Assembly: GCA_002346225.1 (NCBI GenBank)
Contig: DDYY01000081.1
Coordinates: forward strand, 1 to 5,794
Direction of reading: 5' to 3'
Source: Bacteroidetes bacterium UBA3022
GTDB lineage: Bacteria > Bacteroidota > Bacteroidia > Chitinophagales > BACL12
DNA: 5,794 bases
Below the pieces are notes generated by a model. That model was not told the DNA's origin and made no database searches. It was given only the letters and a program-made list of their open reading frames with translations. The translations under genes were made by a program, and so were the position numbers. Of the stretch, positions 1 through 5,794 are shown in pieces (positions within the stretch are counted from its first letter, which is position 1; every line of letters starts with the position of its first letter).

Positions 1-1314
1 GTATTTCAGTTTATTGAAGATGGCCATCGCCTGTTCCGGCAGGCCATCCTTTTTGACCAAGGGCAGCACTGCCACTTTAACCGGTGCTAATGCGGGAGGT
101 AATTTCAATACTGTCCGCGTATCGTCCTGCACTGATTCTTCGTCGTAAGCGAGACACATCATAGCGAGGAACATGCGGTCCAGACCGATGGATGTTTCCA
201 CCACATAAGGCACATAGCTTTTTTCCAGTTCGGGGTCGAAGAACTGCAATTTCTTACCGGAAAATTCCTGGTGTCGTTTCAGATCGAAATCGGTGCGGGA
301 ATGAATACCTTCCAGCTCCTTGAATCCGAACGGAAAGTTAAACTCTATATCGACTGCTGCGTTGGCATAATGTGCCAAATTTTCGTGGTCTTTGAACTTC
401 AGCATATCGTCTCCTGTTCCCAGGGCTTTATGCCATTGCATGCGGTGTGCTTTCCAGTACTCATACCATTGCATTTCTTCTCCCGGGCGCACAAAGAATT
501 GCATTTCCATCTGCTCAAATTCGCGCATCCGGAAAATGAATTGTCTGGCTACAATTTCGTTACGGAAAGCCTTTCCCACCTGTGCAATTCCAAAAGGAAT
601 TTTCTGTCGGGTGGTTTTCGATACATTCAGAAAATTAACAAATATACCCTGAGCGGTTTCCGGCCTCAGGTAGATAGTATCTGCCGCATCAGCTACAGAC
701 CCCATCTTAGTGCTGAACATCAGATTGAACTGCCTTACTTCTGTCCAGTTGCGGGAACCTGACTCCGGATCAGCAATTTCACAATCTTCAATCAGCTGCC
801 GCAGTGCTTCCATATCTCCATCGGTCATGGCTGTAGCAAGGCGGTCGGAAATTCCTTTTTTTCTCTCGGCCCATTCCACCACGCGGGCGTTAGTGGACCT
901 GAATACAGCCTCATCAAAAGCATCGCCAAACCGCTTGGCTGCCTTCTCTACTTCTTTTCGAATTTTATTCTCCAGCTTTTCCATGTGGTCTTCCACCAGC
1001 TGGTCGGCTCTGTAGCGCTTCTTGGAGTCTTTGTTGTCAATCAGCGGATCATTGAAAGCGTCCACGTGCCCTGATGCCTTCCATGTGGTGGGATGCATGA
1101 GTATGGCCGCATCAATTCCCACAATATTTTCATGCATTTGCACCATGGACTTCCACCAGTACTCCCGGATATTGGCTTTAAGGAGACTGCCGTACGGACC
1201 ATAATCATACACAGCACTCAGGCCATCGTAGATTTCACTGCTGGGGAAAATATAGCCGTACTCTTTGGCATGGCTTATAACTTTTTTAAATTTATCTGCG
1301 TCGTTGGAAAGCAT
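1..1314 (-). CDS. glyQS: Glycyl-tRNA synthetase, single-chain class II type (C-terminal end outside window)
   Basis: This cytoplasmic enzyme attaches glycine to tRNA-Gly using ATP. The window holds an open frame of 438 codons from ATG (1314-1312) to the left edge with no stop. The family is usually about 490-515 residues, so roughly the last 55-75 are missing. Visible landmarks are the N-terminal YDYGPYG block (residues 36-42), RPETAQG (217-223), class II motif 2 as FRNE (250-253, with Arg251 and Glu253 expected to contact ATP), and motif 3 as GLDR (377-380, Arg380). The anticodon-binding domain begins near residue 409 (LAPVKVAVLPL) and is cut off. A single Cys (178) stands before the NWTEVRQFNLMF block, where some relatives carry a CPxCG zinc-type pair; this looks normal for Bacteroidota. 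The start is supported by conserved residues directly after Met1 and by the next Met lying at residue 57. The gene is divergent from the GIN-domain gene and appears to have its own promoter. Identity is very secure. Confidence 0.97.
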   Translation of the reverse strand, partial: MLSNDADKFKKVISHAKEYGYIFPSSEIYDGLSAVYDYGPYGSLLKANIREYWWKSMVQMHENIVGIDAAILMHPTTWKASGHVDAFNDPLIDNKDSKKRYRADQLVEDHMEKLENKIRKEVEKAAKRFGDAFDEAVFRSTNARVVEWAERKKGISDRLATAMTDGDMEALRQLIEDCEIADPESGSRNWTEVRQFNLMFSTKMGSVADAADTIYLRPETAQGIFVNFLNVSKTTRQKIPFGIAQVGKAFRNEIVARQFIFRMREFEQMEMQFFVRPGEEMQWYEYWKAHRMQWHKALGTGDDMLKFKDHENLAHYANAAVDIEFNFPFGFKELEGIHSRTDFDLKRHQEFSGKKLQFFDPELEKSYVPYVVETSIGLDRMFLAMMCLAYDEESVQDDTRTVLKLPPALAPVKVAVLPLVKKDGLPEQAMAIFNKLKY

Positions 1315-1402
1315 GGTGCAAAGATAGCAGTACTTACATTCCTACAGACGAAAATGGTAATTTTAGTAGTCCAACATATCTAGATCCATAAAAACCTTTA
1401 CT
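1315..1402. promoter_or_regulatory. 88-base divergent intergenic region
   Basis: This is the only substantial non-coding stretch in the window. It separates two divergently transcribed genes and must carry both promoters unless one lies inside a coding region. The minus-strand side has the good TATCTTTG element. On the plus strand the best candidate is TAATTTTA (1358-1365), one base off TAnnTTTG and about 37 bases before the downstream ATG, with no clear -33 box; I consider it weak. An 8-base palindrome ATCTAGAT lies at 1378-1385. No Shine-Dalgarno sequence precedes the ATG at 1403, where the upstream bases are A-rich, as is usual in Bacteroidota. No riboswitch or small RNA structure was recognised. 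Confidence 0.5.
1319..1326 (-). promoter_or_regulatory. Bacteroidota-type -7 element (TATCTTTG) for glyQS
   Basis: Read on the minus strand, the sequence TATCTTTG matches the Bacteroidota primary-sigma -7 consensus TAnnTTTG at every fixed base. It is separated from the glyQS ATG by only four bases (CACC). In this phylum transcription begins a few bases after the motif, so the transcript would start at or next to the initiation codon. A -33 TTTG element is not clear at the expected 19-21 base spacing. The nearest candidate is TCTG about 18 bases upstream, which is a weak match. The call is from motif and position only. Confidence 0.6.
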
Positions 1403-2125
1403 ATGCAAAAGCATCACAGCTCTCTTAGCCTTGCCTCTCTCCTGTTGCTGGCACTACCCTTATTACTGTCTTTCCGCTGTCAATCAACTACAGCAGTATA
1501 TCCTGATACGAGCACCAGGGAGGGAGCTGCCTTCTCCGCTATTTCGGTAGAGGGGTCGTTTGAAGTGGTACTACACCGGGGCAGTCAACAGCCCATCTTG
1601 CTGGACGGTCAGCAGCTGAACAATGTAATTACCGAGGTTAAAGACGACAAATTATTTATCAAAATGGATGATGACGTCAAGGGAAATCCTTCAAAAATAA
1701 AAGTGCAGATAACCATTCCGGAGCTACAGTTTATCGAAATTGCTGGGTCTGGTTCTGTTAGCAGTGATGCTTCGTGGGGAGGCGATTATACTTTGGTGTT
1801 ATCTGTTGCAGGTAGTGGTCAGATTGATGTGCCTATTGCAGGAGGGCAAGTGAAAGCAGGTATAGCGGGAAGTGGCTCCATCACTACCTCCGGCAATTGC
1901 AATAAGGCGGAGGTAAATATTGCAGGCAGCGGCAGTTATGATGGAAAAATGCTCATTTCCCAAGAGTCTGAAGTAAGTATTGCGGGCAGTGGTTCCGCGC
2001 TGGTAAATGCCACCGAGCGTGTGCAGGGTGATGTTGCCGGCAGCGGCAGTATAGATGTTTATGGCAATCCTCCACAGCTGGAAAAAAGCGTCGCCGGAAG
2101 TGGTAAAATCAAACGCATGCAATAG
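1403..2125 (+). CDS. Exported GIN-domain (DUF2807) repeat protein
   Basis: This 240-residue protein matches the 'putative auto-transporter adhesin, head GIN domain' family (DUF2807), which is common in Bacteroidota and has no settled biochemical function. It has an N-terminal export signal (hydrophobic stretch at about residues 8-24), then a typical entry segment (FSAISVEGSFEVVLHRG, 44-60). AGSG then recurs seven times, starting at residues 114, 136, 155, 174, 194, 212 and 231. The 18-22 residue spacing suggests stacked beta-strand coils, as in a beta-helix. A Cys at position 26 follows the hydrophobic stretch, but its preceding residues (S-F-R) are not a canonical lipobox, so it could be a lipoprotein or a type I signal-peptidase substrate with cleavage elsewhere. 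No catalytic residues are apparent. The stop lies 15 bases before the next gene on the same strand, so the two are probably co-transcribed. Despite the family name, autotransport or adhesion should not be assumed. Family assignment is strong; role is unknown. Confidence 0.9.
   Translation: MQKHHSSLSLASLLLLALPLLLSFRCQSTTAVYPDTSTREGAAFSAISVEGSFEVVLHRGSQQPILLDGQQLNNVITEVKDDKLFIKMDDDVKGNPSKIKVQITIPELQFIEIAGSGSVSSDASWGGDYTLVLSVAGSGQIDVPIAGGQVKAGIAGSGSITTSGNCNKAEVNIAGSGSYDGKMLISQESEVSIAGSGSALVNATERVQGDVAGSGSIDVYGNPPQLEKSVAGSGKIKRMQ
1742..2104 (+). repeat. Coding repeat: seven AGSG coils with a period of about 19 residues
   Basis: Seven copies of the tetrapeptide AGSG, mostly as [IV]AGSG[SQK], are encoded here at intervals of 22, 19, 19, 20, 18 and 19 residues. 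At the DNA level they are spaced roughly 54-66 bases apart. The codons differ between copies (for example GCT GGG TCT GGT in the first and GCC GGA AGT GGT in the last), so the repeat is conserved as protein rather than as recent tandem DNA duplication. A related AGGQ sits at residue 146, between copies two and three. The pattern is characteristic of the GIN-domain beta-coil. Confidence 0.88.
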
Positions 2126-2140
2126 TATAAATTTCAGCAC

Positions 2141-3004
2141 ATGGAGCTCAGTACTTATTTTGAAAACATCCCTGCACTGCACCGTGCAATGATTCTTGCC
2201 GGTGGTATCACTTTTTTCTGGATGCTGGAAAGTATTTTACCGCTTTTCCGCTTTCGTTACAGGAAATGGCAACATGCACTCCCGAATCTGTTTTTCACTT
2301 TTACCACTGTGGCAGTCAATCTGGTTTTTGCATTTGCTATAGTCGGATCCGCTGATTTTGTCAGCAGTCGTCAGATTGGATTGTTGCATATTTTCGATTT
2401 ACCCCCCTGGCTCTTTGTCCTTTCCGGGTTGATGGTCCTTGATCTTATCGGCGCATGGCTGGTGCACCTGGTGGAACATCATGTAAAGTGGATGTGGAAA
2501 TTCCATATTATCCATCACAGCGATATGCATGTAGACACCACCACTGCAAACAGGCATCATCCGGTGGAGAGTGTCTTCAGGGCTGTATTTACCCTTGCCG
2601 CTGTTTGGGTAGGCGGCACACCGGTTTATCTGGTTATGCTTTATCAATCACTGAGCGTGGTATTATCGCAATTTAACCATGCCAATATTGCGCTTCCTCC
2701 CTTATTAGATAAATGGATTAGCTGGGTAATTGTGTCTCCCAACATGCACAAGGTGCACCACCATTACAGGCAACCACTAACAGATACCAATTATGGTAAT
2801 ATCTTTTCCCTCTGGGACCACTTCTTTGGCACTTTCGAACGGGTGGAATCGCCTTCAGAACAGTTGACCTACGGCATAGATGTCATGATGCAACCAGCAG
2901 ACAGCCAGCAAATTGGCCGTCTGCTGCGTATGCCCTTTGAGCAACACCGCTCTATAGAAGGTTCTAAATTTTCAGATGTACCGCCTGTTAGCGACCGGAA
3001 GTAA
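2141..3004 (+). CDS. Fatty acid hydroxylase / sterol desaturase superfamily membrane protein
   Basis: This 287-residue integral membrane protein belongs to the histidine-box di-iron oxygenase superfamily (FA_hydroxylase), whose members use O2 to hydroxylate or desaturate lipids, sterols or carotenoids. Histidine clusters appear in family order: H109-xxx-H113, H122-xx-H125-H126 with H129, R138-HH (139-140), N179-H180 and H203-xx-H206-H207. They are followed by the usual NYGN..LWDHFFGTF block (217-231). Hydrophobic segments at about 17-36, 48-70, 88-110 and 145-172 are likely membrane spans, with the histidine clusters expected on the cytoplasmic face. Length is normal for the bacterial family. 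The ATG follows the GIN-domain stop by 15 bases without a Shine-Dalgarno sequence. The 3' end overlaps the convergent thioredoxin-like gene by 17 bases. The substrate cannot be read from sequence; a membrane lipid acyl chain is my inference, and carotenoid or sterol-like substrates are alternatives. Confidence 0.92.
   Translation: MELSTYFENIPALHRAMILAGGITFFWMLESILPLFRFRYRKWQHALPNLFFTFTTVAVNLVFAFAIVGSADFVSSRQIGLLHIFDLPPWLFVLSGLMVLDLIGAWLVHLVEHHVKWMWKFHIIHHSDMHVDTTTANRHHPVESVFRAVFTLAAVWVGGTPVYLVMLYQSLSVVLSQFNHANIALPPLLDKWISWVIVSPNMHKVHHHYRQPLTDTNYGNIFSLWDHFFGTFERVESPSEQLTYGIDVMMQPADSQQIGRLLRMPFEQHRSIEGSKFSDVPPVSDRK
2988..3004. other. 17-base convergent overlap of two stop regions
   Basis: The plus-strand hydroxylase ends with TAA at 3002-3004, while the minus-strand thioredoxin-like gene ends with TAA at 2990-2988. 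The last codons of each are therefore encoded on opposite strands of the same bases. There is no intergenic space for a dedicated terminator, and I saw no stem followed by a T-run on either strand close by. Transcripts of the two units are likely to be complementary at their 3' ends. Confidence 0.9.
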
Positions 3005-4166
3005 TGCGCTCCAGCAAGTCTTTGGTTCCTGACACATCGCTTCCTGAAGCTTCCCCTACGGCAATCGCTTTGATAGCCCATTTTTCGGACTGTTCCAGTT
3101 CACCCGCTTTGAATAGAAGCGATGCATAGGTGTCCATGGAATTAAAGTCATCCATATCATTCAGATAAGGATTGAACCAGGAAATAGCTTGCTTGATAAT
3201 CTGCTGATCTTCACATTCAAGATAAATTCTCCAGGCTGTATTATTGATTTCATTCAGAGAAATTTCACGATCGCCGGCATCGATATCCTTTTGCATCAAA
3301 GAAGCGTAGTTAGACCAGTCTTTGGTTTGCATATAGTAATAGCTCATCATCCAACCTGCCAACTCTTCGGCGTCCTCCGGTAGATACACCGGTACTTCTG
3401 CCAAGGCTGCTTTAAACCTTTGTTCATCGGAAGTGGATGCTGCCACAGCAACTTCGTTGAATAAGTGACTCTGGATTTTGTTCTCTGTTTCCTTCTTGTA
3501 TTTTCGTTTGTAGGTCTTATAATTTTCTTTGAAATAGTTGAGATACTTTTCATCAATATTATTGAATCGGGACATCACAGCCCATGCCATTTCGCTGGTC
3601 AGATCTTCCTGTGCCGCGAGGAAAGCATTCGGGTCAGCGTCTTTCGGATACTTCCAATTTTCATTATTCGCATCGCGAAAAGCCTGTACATAGAAATCAG
3701 GCCAGGGCATATCAAGCATCTTTGCATCGTACTGATAGGTATCGTTCGGATCTAAAGCCAGCACAGCCCTCAGGTCAGCAACAAAAGATGCCGTGACAGG
3801 CTCAAAGCCCATCTGCCGGTCTATCAGCTGACCATTACTGTTAAAAAACAGCAGCGTGGGATAACCTGCAACTTTGAACTTTCTGCTGAACACCAGACCA
3901 AAATCCCGCTCGCAATCAATTTTGTAAGAAATGAAATTTTCATTCATCACTGCAGCCACCTCTGCATTGTCGTGGAACATCATTTTATCCATCTGCTTGC
4001 ACGGACCACACCAGTCTGTATAGGCATCTACCATGATGTATTTATTTTGTGCTGCAGCGGCGGCATTCAATTCCTCCCATGAACCTTCAAAAAATACCAC
4101 ATCCTGCGCGGATGCAGTCGAAAAGAAAGCCGTAATGGTAAGAAAAAACACTACATTTTTTTTCAT
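2988..4166 (-). CDS. Exported thioredoxin-fold protein with helical C-terminal region
   Basis: This 392-residue protein starts with a clear signal peptide (MKKN, hydrophobic core, ASA-Q; predicted cleavage after residue 20). The thioredoxin fold spans about 28-140: active site W52-C53-G54-P55-C56-K57, a cis-proline loop GYPT (Pro103), and FFNSNG (107-112) on the strand after it. The CGPC pair implies thiol-disulfide exchange outside the cytoplasm, either reducing or oxidising partner cysteines. The remaining 250 residues are mostly helical and charged. Residues 344-378 resemble a tetratricopeptide repeat (YASLLFKAGELEQSEKWAIKAI), and 307-335 may be another, which suggests protein binding. Further cysteines are at 85 and 318. 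The protein is much longer than plain thioredoxin (about 105). It begins 2 bases after the stop of the upstream glycosyltransferase, so the two are almost surely one transcript. Start choice is fixed by the signal peptide. The redox partner and direction are unknown. Confidence 0.9.
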   Translation of the reverse strand: MKKNVVFFLTITAFFSTASAQDVVFFEGSWEELNAAAAAQNKYIMVDAYTDWCGPCKQMDKMMFHDNAEVAAVMNENFISYKIDCERDFGLVFSRKFKVAGYPTLLFFNSNGQLIDRQMGFEPVTASFVADLRAVLALDPNDTYQYDAKMLDMPWPDFYVQAFRDANNENWKYPKDADPNAFLAAQEDLTSEMAWAVMSRFNNIDEKYLNYFKENYKTYKRKYKKETENKIQSHLFNEVAVAASTSDEQRFKAALAEVPVYLPEDAEELAGWMMSYYYMQTKDWSNYASLMQKDIDAGDREISLNEINNTAWRIYLECEDQQIIKQAISWFNPYLNDMDDFNSMDTYASLLFKAGELEQSEKWAIKAIAVGEASGSDVSGTKDLLERITSGR

Positions 4167-4168
4167 AT

Positions 4169-5794
4169 TTATTTGTTTTTAGGTAATCGCTGGTAAAACA
4201 AAAATCCGTTCTTACTATAGAGCAAGCTTACATCTTCCAGCTCCTCCAGTTCAGTAGTACGGTCTATTCGGGTAACAAAGTAAGCAATTTTATCTATATC
4301 CCCGTGCATCAGCCAGGATTCCCAGTTGCTTTTCTGTTCTTTGTCGCTGTAATCCTCCAGCCGGGGTTTATTATCGGGTTGCAGTGCACCATAGTACGCA
4401 TCAGCATAGGTCTTATACCCAATTGCAGCGATGTAGGCATCTTCCTGCGATTTCTCCCTGAAAAAATCAATGGCAGCACGCTGGGTATAAGCCTCCACCT
4501 TTGGCACCATGGTGACCATGGCTGTTTTAAAAACCAGGGCACAGCCCAGTAAAAGAATGGTTGCTCCCTGCAATGCTTGTCCCTTTCGCAATGCTGCAGT
4601 CCCCCACCATGTTACCGCTATCAAAGCGATGCCTACCAGCACCTCCAACCCTGTCCATCCGGCATCCGCAAGCAGGTTGGCTTTGGCAAAGACATCGGCC
4701 ATATCATCTCTTATCCACTCCGGATTTCGGCCTATTACAGGCAAAGCTATCATAGCCAGACCGAGGAGGATAGCCAAAACACGGACACTCCATACGATGA
4801 TTCCCGGCGTTGATTGTCGATGCTTGTGCATGGACCACACTACCAATGCCGCTACATAGGTGAGTGGGTAGTACGTCATGGATGAGTAATGGATGATTTT
4901 ACTCTGAACCAACGAGAATAATATCAAAACCGTCCAGAAAAGCAGGAGCATCCAGCGAAACAGGTCTGCCTGATAGCGCTTATCGAATTGCCGATGCCAC
5001 CAACCCTTGATAAAGAAAACAGAGGCCGGAAAGCACCCCAGTAAAACCACTACCAGATGATAGCCGGGAAACCCACCGTGGCCTGCATCTTCTGTACTGA
5101 GCAGCCGAATGTTATAGGTGATAAACTGTTCCATGAACCAGGGTCCGTGCAGCAGCGTCTCCAACCCATACCATACTCCCGAAACGGAAGCTGTTACGGC
5201 TAAGAAAAAGAGAAAATGCGGTACGGATATATACATGCGGAAACGCTTCCACACCCAGTAGACAAAGAAGGCCAGGCATAGGATGACCAGCGCCGCCGGA
5301 CCTTTGGTCAGGACTGCACAGCCCGCAAAGAAACCGGCCAGCAACAGGTACCATAACGGGTGCCTCCTAAGTTGAAAGTCCATGGAGACGTCTCTTTTCC
5401 AGACGTAATTGATAAAGAACCAGAATGACAAAAAGATGAAGAGGTTGAACACCGGGTCGATGATGCCACTTTGAAAGTATAAACCCGGCAGCAGCGAACC
5501 GAGGTACATGAGCGCCCACAGCCAGCCAAAAGAAGTATCGTAGAGTCGACTGCCTATGCGGTAGAGCAATGGAAGGGTAATAATGCCGCAAATGGCATTG
5601 GGAAGACGTGCAGCCAATTCATTGATGCCGGCCACATGCATAGCACCTGCCTGCAACCAAAAGAACAGCGGAGGTTTTTCCCAGAAAGGCAGAAAGCGCA
5701 TCTGGGGTTGCAGGTAATTACCCGACACCACCATCTCTCTGGCTATCTCCGCAAAATTGATTTCGTCCCAGTCGAATAGATTCGCTGCTCCCAG
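4169..5794 (-). CDS. ArnT/PMT-family (GT-C) lipid-carrier-dependent glycosyltransferase, 5' end outside window
   Basis: This is a polytopic membrane glycosyltransferase of the GT39/GT83-like group, which moves a sugar from a polyprenyl-phosphate carrier to lipid A, protein or another envelope acceptor on the periplasmic side. The frame is open to the right edge, giving 541 visible residues; probably 10-30 N-terminal residues, including the true start, are missing. The Met encoded at 5734 is internal, because the family hallmark FDWDE..FAE.ARE lies just before it (visible residues 7-20, with the expected catalytic Asp in the DWDE region). Further family blocks are PFWEKPPLFFWLQ (36-48), SGIIDP (109-114), LTKGPAAL (162-169) and SKIIHYSSMTYYPL (298-311). 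About ten or more hydrophobic segments run to residue 430 or so. A soluble periplasmic C-terminal domain (about 431-541) follows. The gene is co-transcribed with the thioredoxin-like gene. The sugar and acceptor cannot be told from sequence, so the name arnT is not justified. Confidence 0.93.
   Translation of the reverse strand: MGAANLFDWDEINFAEIAREMVVSGNYLQPQMRFLPFWEKPPLFFWLQAGAMHVAGINELAARLPNAICGIITLPLLYRIGSRLYDTSFGWLWALMYLGSLLPGLYFQSGIIDPVFNLFIFLSFWFFINYVWKRDVSMDFQLRRHPLWYLLLAGFFAGCAVLTKGPAALVILCLAFFVYWVWKRFRMYISVPHFLFFLAVTASVSGVWYGLETLLHGPWFMEQFITYNIRLLSTEDAGHGGFPGYHLVVVLLGCFPASVFFIKGWWHRQFDKRYQADLFRWMLLLFWTVLILFSLVQSKIIHYSSMTYYPLTYVAALVVWSMHKHRQSTPGIIVWSVRVLAILLGLAMIALPVIGRNPEWIRDDMADVFAKANLLADAGWTGLEVLVGIALIAVTWWGTAALRKGQALQGATILLLGCALVFKTAMVTMVPKVEAYTQRAAIDFFREKSQEDAYIAAIGYKTYADAYYGALQPDNKPRLEDYSDKEQKSNWESWLMHGDIDKIAYFVTRIDRTTELEELEDVSLLYSKNGFLFYQRLPKNK

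Noticed and set aside
271..762. Open plus-strand frame of 163 codons, with others at 392-652, 710-1015, 1022-1204 and 1093-1383.
   Set aside because: All lie antisense to the glycyl-tRNA synthetase, whose motifs are intact across this stretch. Their translations show no domain or signal, and composition is as expected for a complementary frame.
1378..1385. Palindrome ATCTAGAT upstream of the GIN-domain gene, considered as an operator.
   Set aside because: Eight bases with no flanking symmetry and no second copy in the window; chance occurrence is likely.
1742..2104. Spaced DNA repeat considered as a CRISPR-like or tandem satellite array.
   Set aside because: The repeating unit is in frame, protein-conserved and codon-divergent, so it is explained by the GIN-domain fold.
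1799..2182. Minus-strand open frame of 127 codons opposite the GIN-domain gene.
   Set aside because: It mirrors the AGSG repeat codons, has no recognisable domain and crosses the gap between two real plus-strand genes. The repeated codons explain the lack of stops.
3039..3050. Inverted repeat GCTTC-CT-GAAGC close to the convergent overlap, considered as a terminator.
   Set aside because: The two-base loop is too small, there is no T-run after it on either strand, and it lies inside the thioredoxin-like coding region where the codons account for it.
4304..4859. Several plus-strand frames (4304-4552, 4509-4859, 4561-4755, 4577-4813) opposite the glycosyltransferase.
   Set aside because: They are shadows of a strong membrane-protein coding frame; none has a start context, motif or plausible hydropathy of its own.

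Overview
The window looks like ordinary chromosomal DNA from a member of the Bacteroidota. The evidence is a single-chain class II glycyl-tRNA synthetase preceded by a TAnnTTTG-type -7 promoter element, the absence of clear Shine-Dalgarno sequences before every visible start, and a GIN-domain (DUF2807) protein of a kind common in this phylum. A Chitinophagales- or Saprospirales-like host is my guess, not something the sequence proves. There are no rRNA, tRNA, CRISPR, insertion-sequence or phage features. Coding density is very high, and the only real intergenic gap is 88 bases (1315-1402).

Layout, left to right. Positions 1-1314 (minus) hold glycyl-tRNA synthetase, whose last part runs off the left edge. 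Positions 1315-1402 are a divergent promoter region. Positions 1403-2125 and 2141-3004 (plus) form a two-gene unit: a secreted GIN-domain protein with seven AGSG turns, then a membrane fatty-acid-hydroxylase/sterol-desaturase-family di-iron enzyme. Positions 4169-5794 and 2988-4166 (minus) form a second two-gene unit, transcribed leftwards: a polytopic ArnT/PMT-like glycosyltransferase whose N-terminal codons lie beyond the right edge, followed after 2 bases by an exported thioredoxin-fold protein with a CGPC active site and a helical C-terminal region. The two units meet tail to tail and share 17 bases.

Four of the five genes (all but glyQS) act at or beyond the inner membrane: lipid modification, lipid-linked sugar transfer, thiol-disulfide exchange and a surface or periplasmic beta-rich protein. 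This suggests envelope upkeep, but nothing in the sequence shows that the two units work on the same substrate. I found no convincing undescribed system. The most useful second looks are the probably leaderless glyQS transcript, the regular GIN-domain coil repeat with an ambiguous export signal, the terminator-free convergent overlap, and the uncharacterised C-terminal half of the thioredoxin-like protein.
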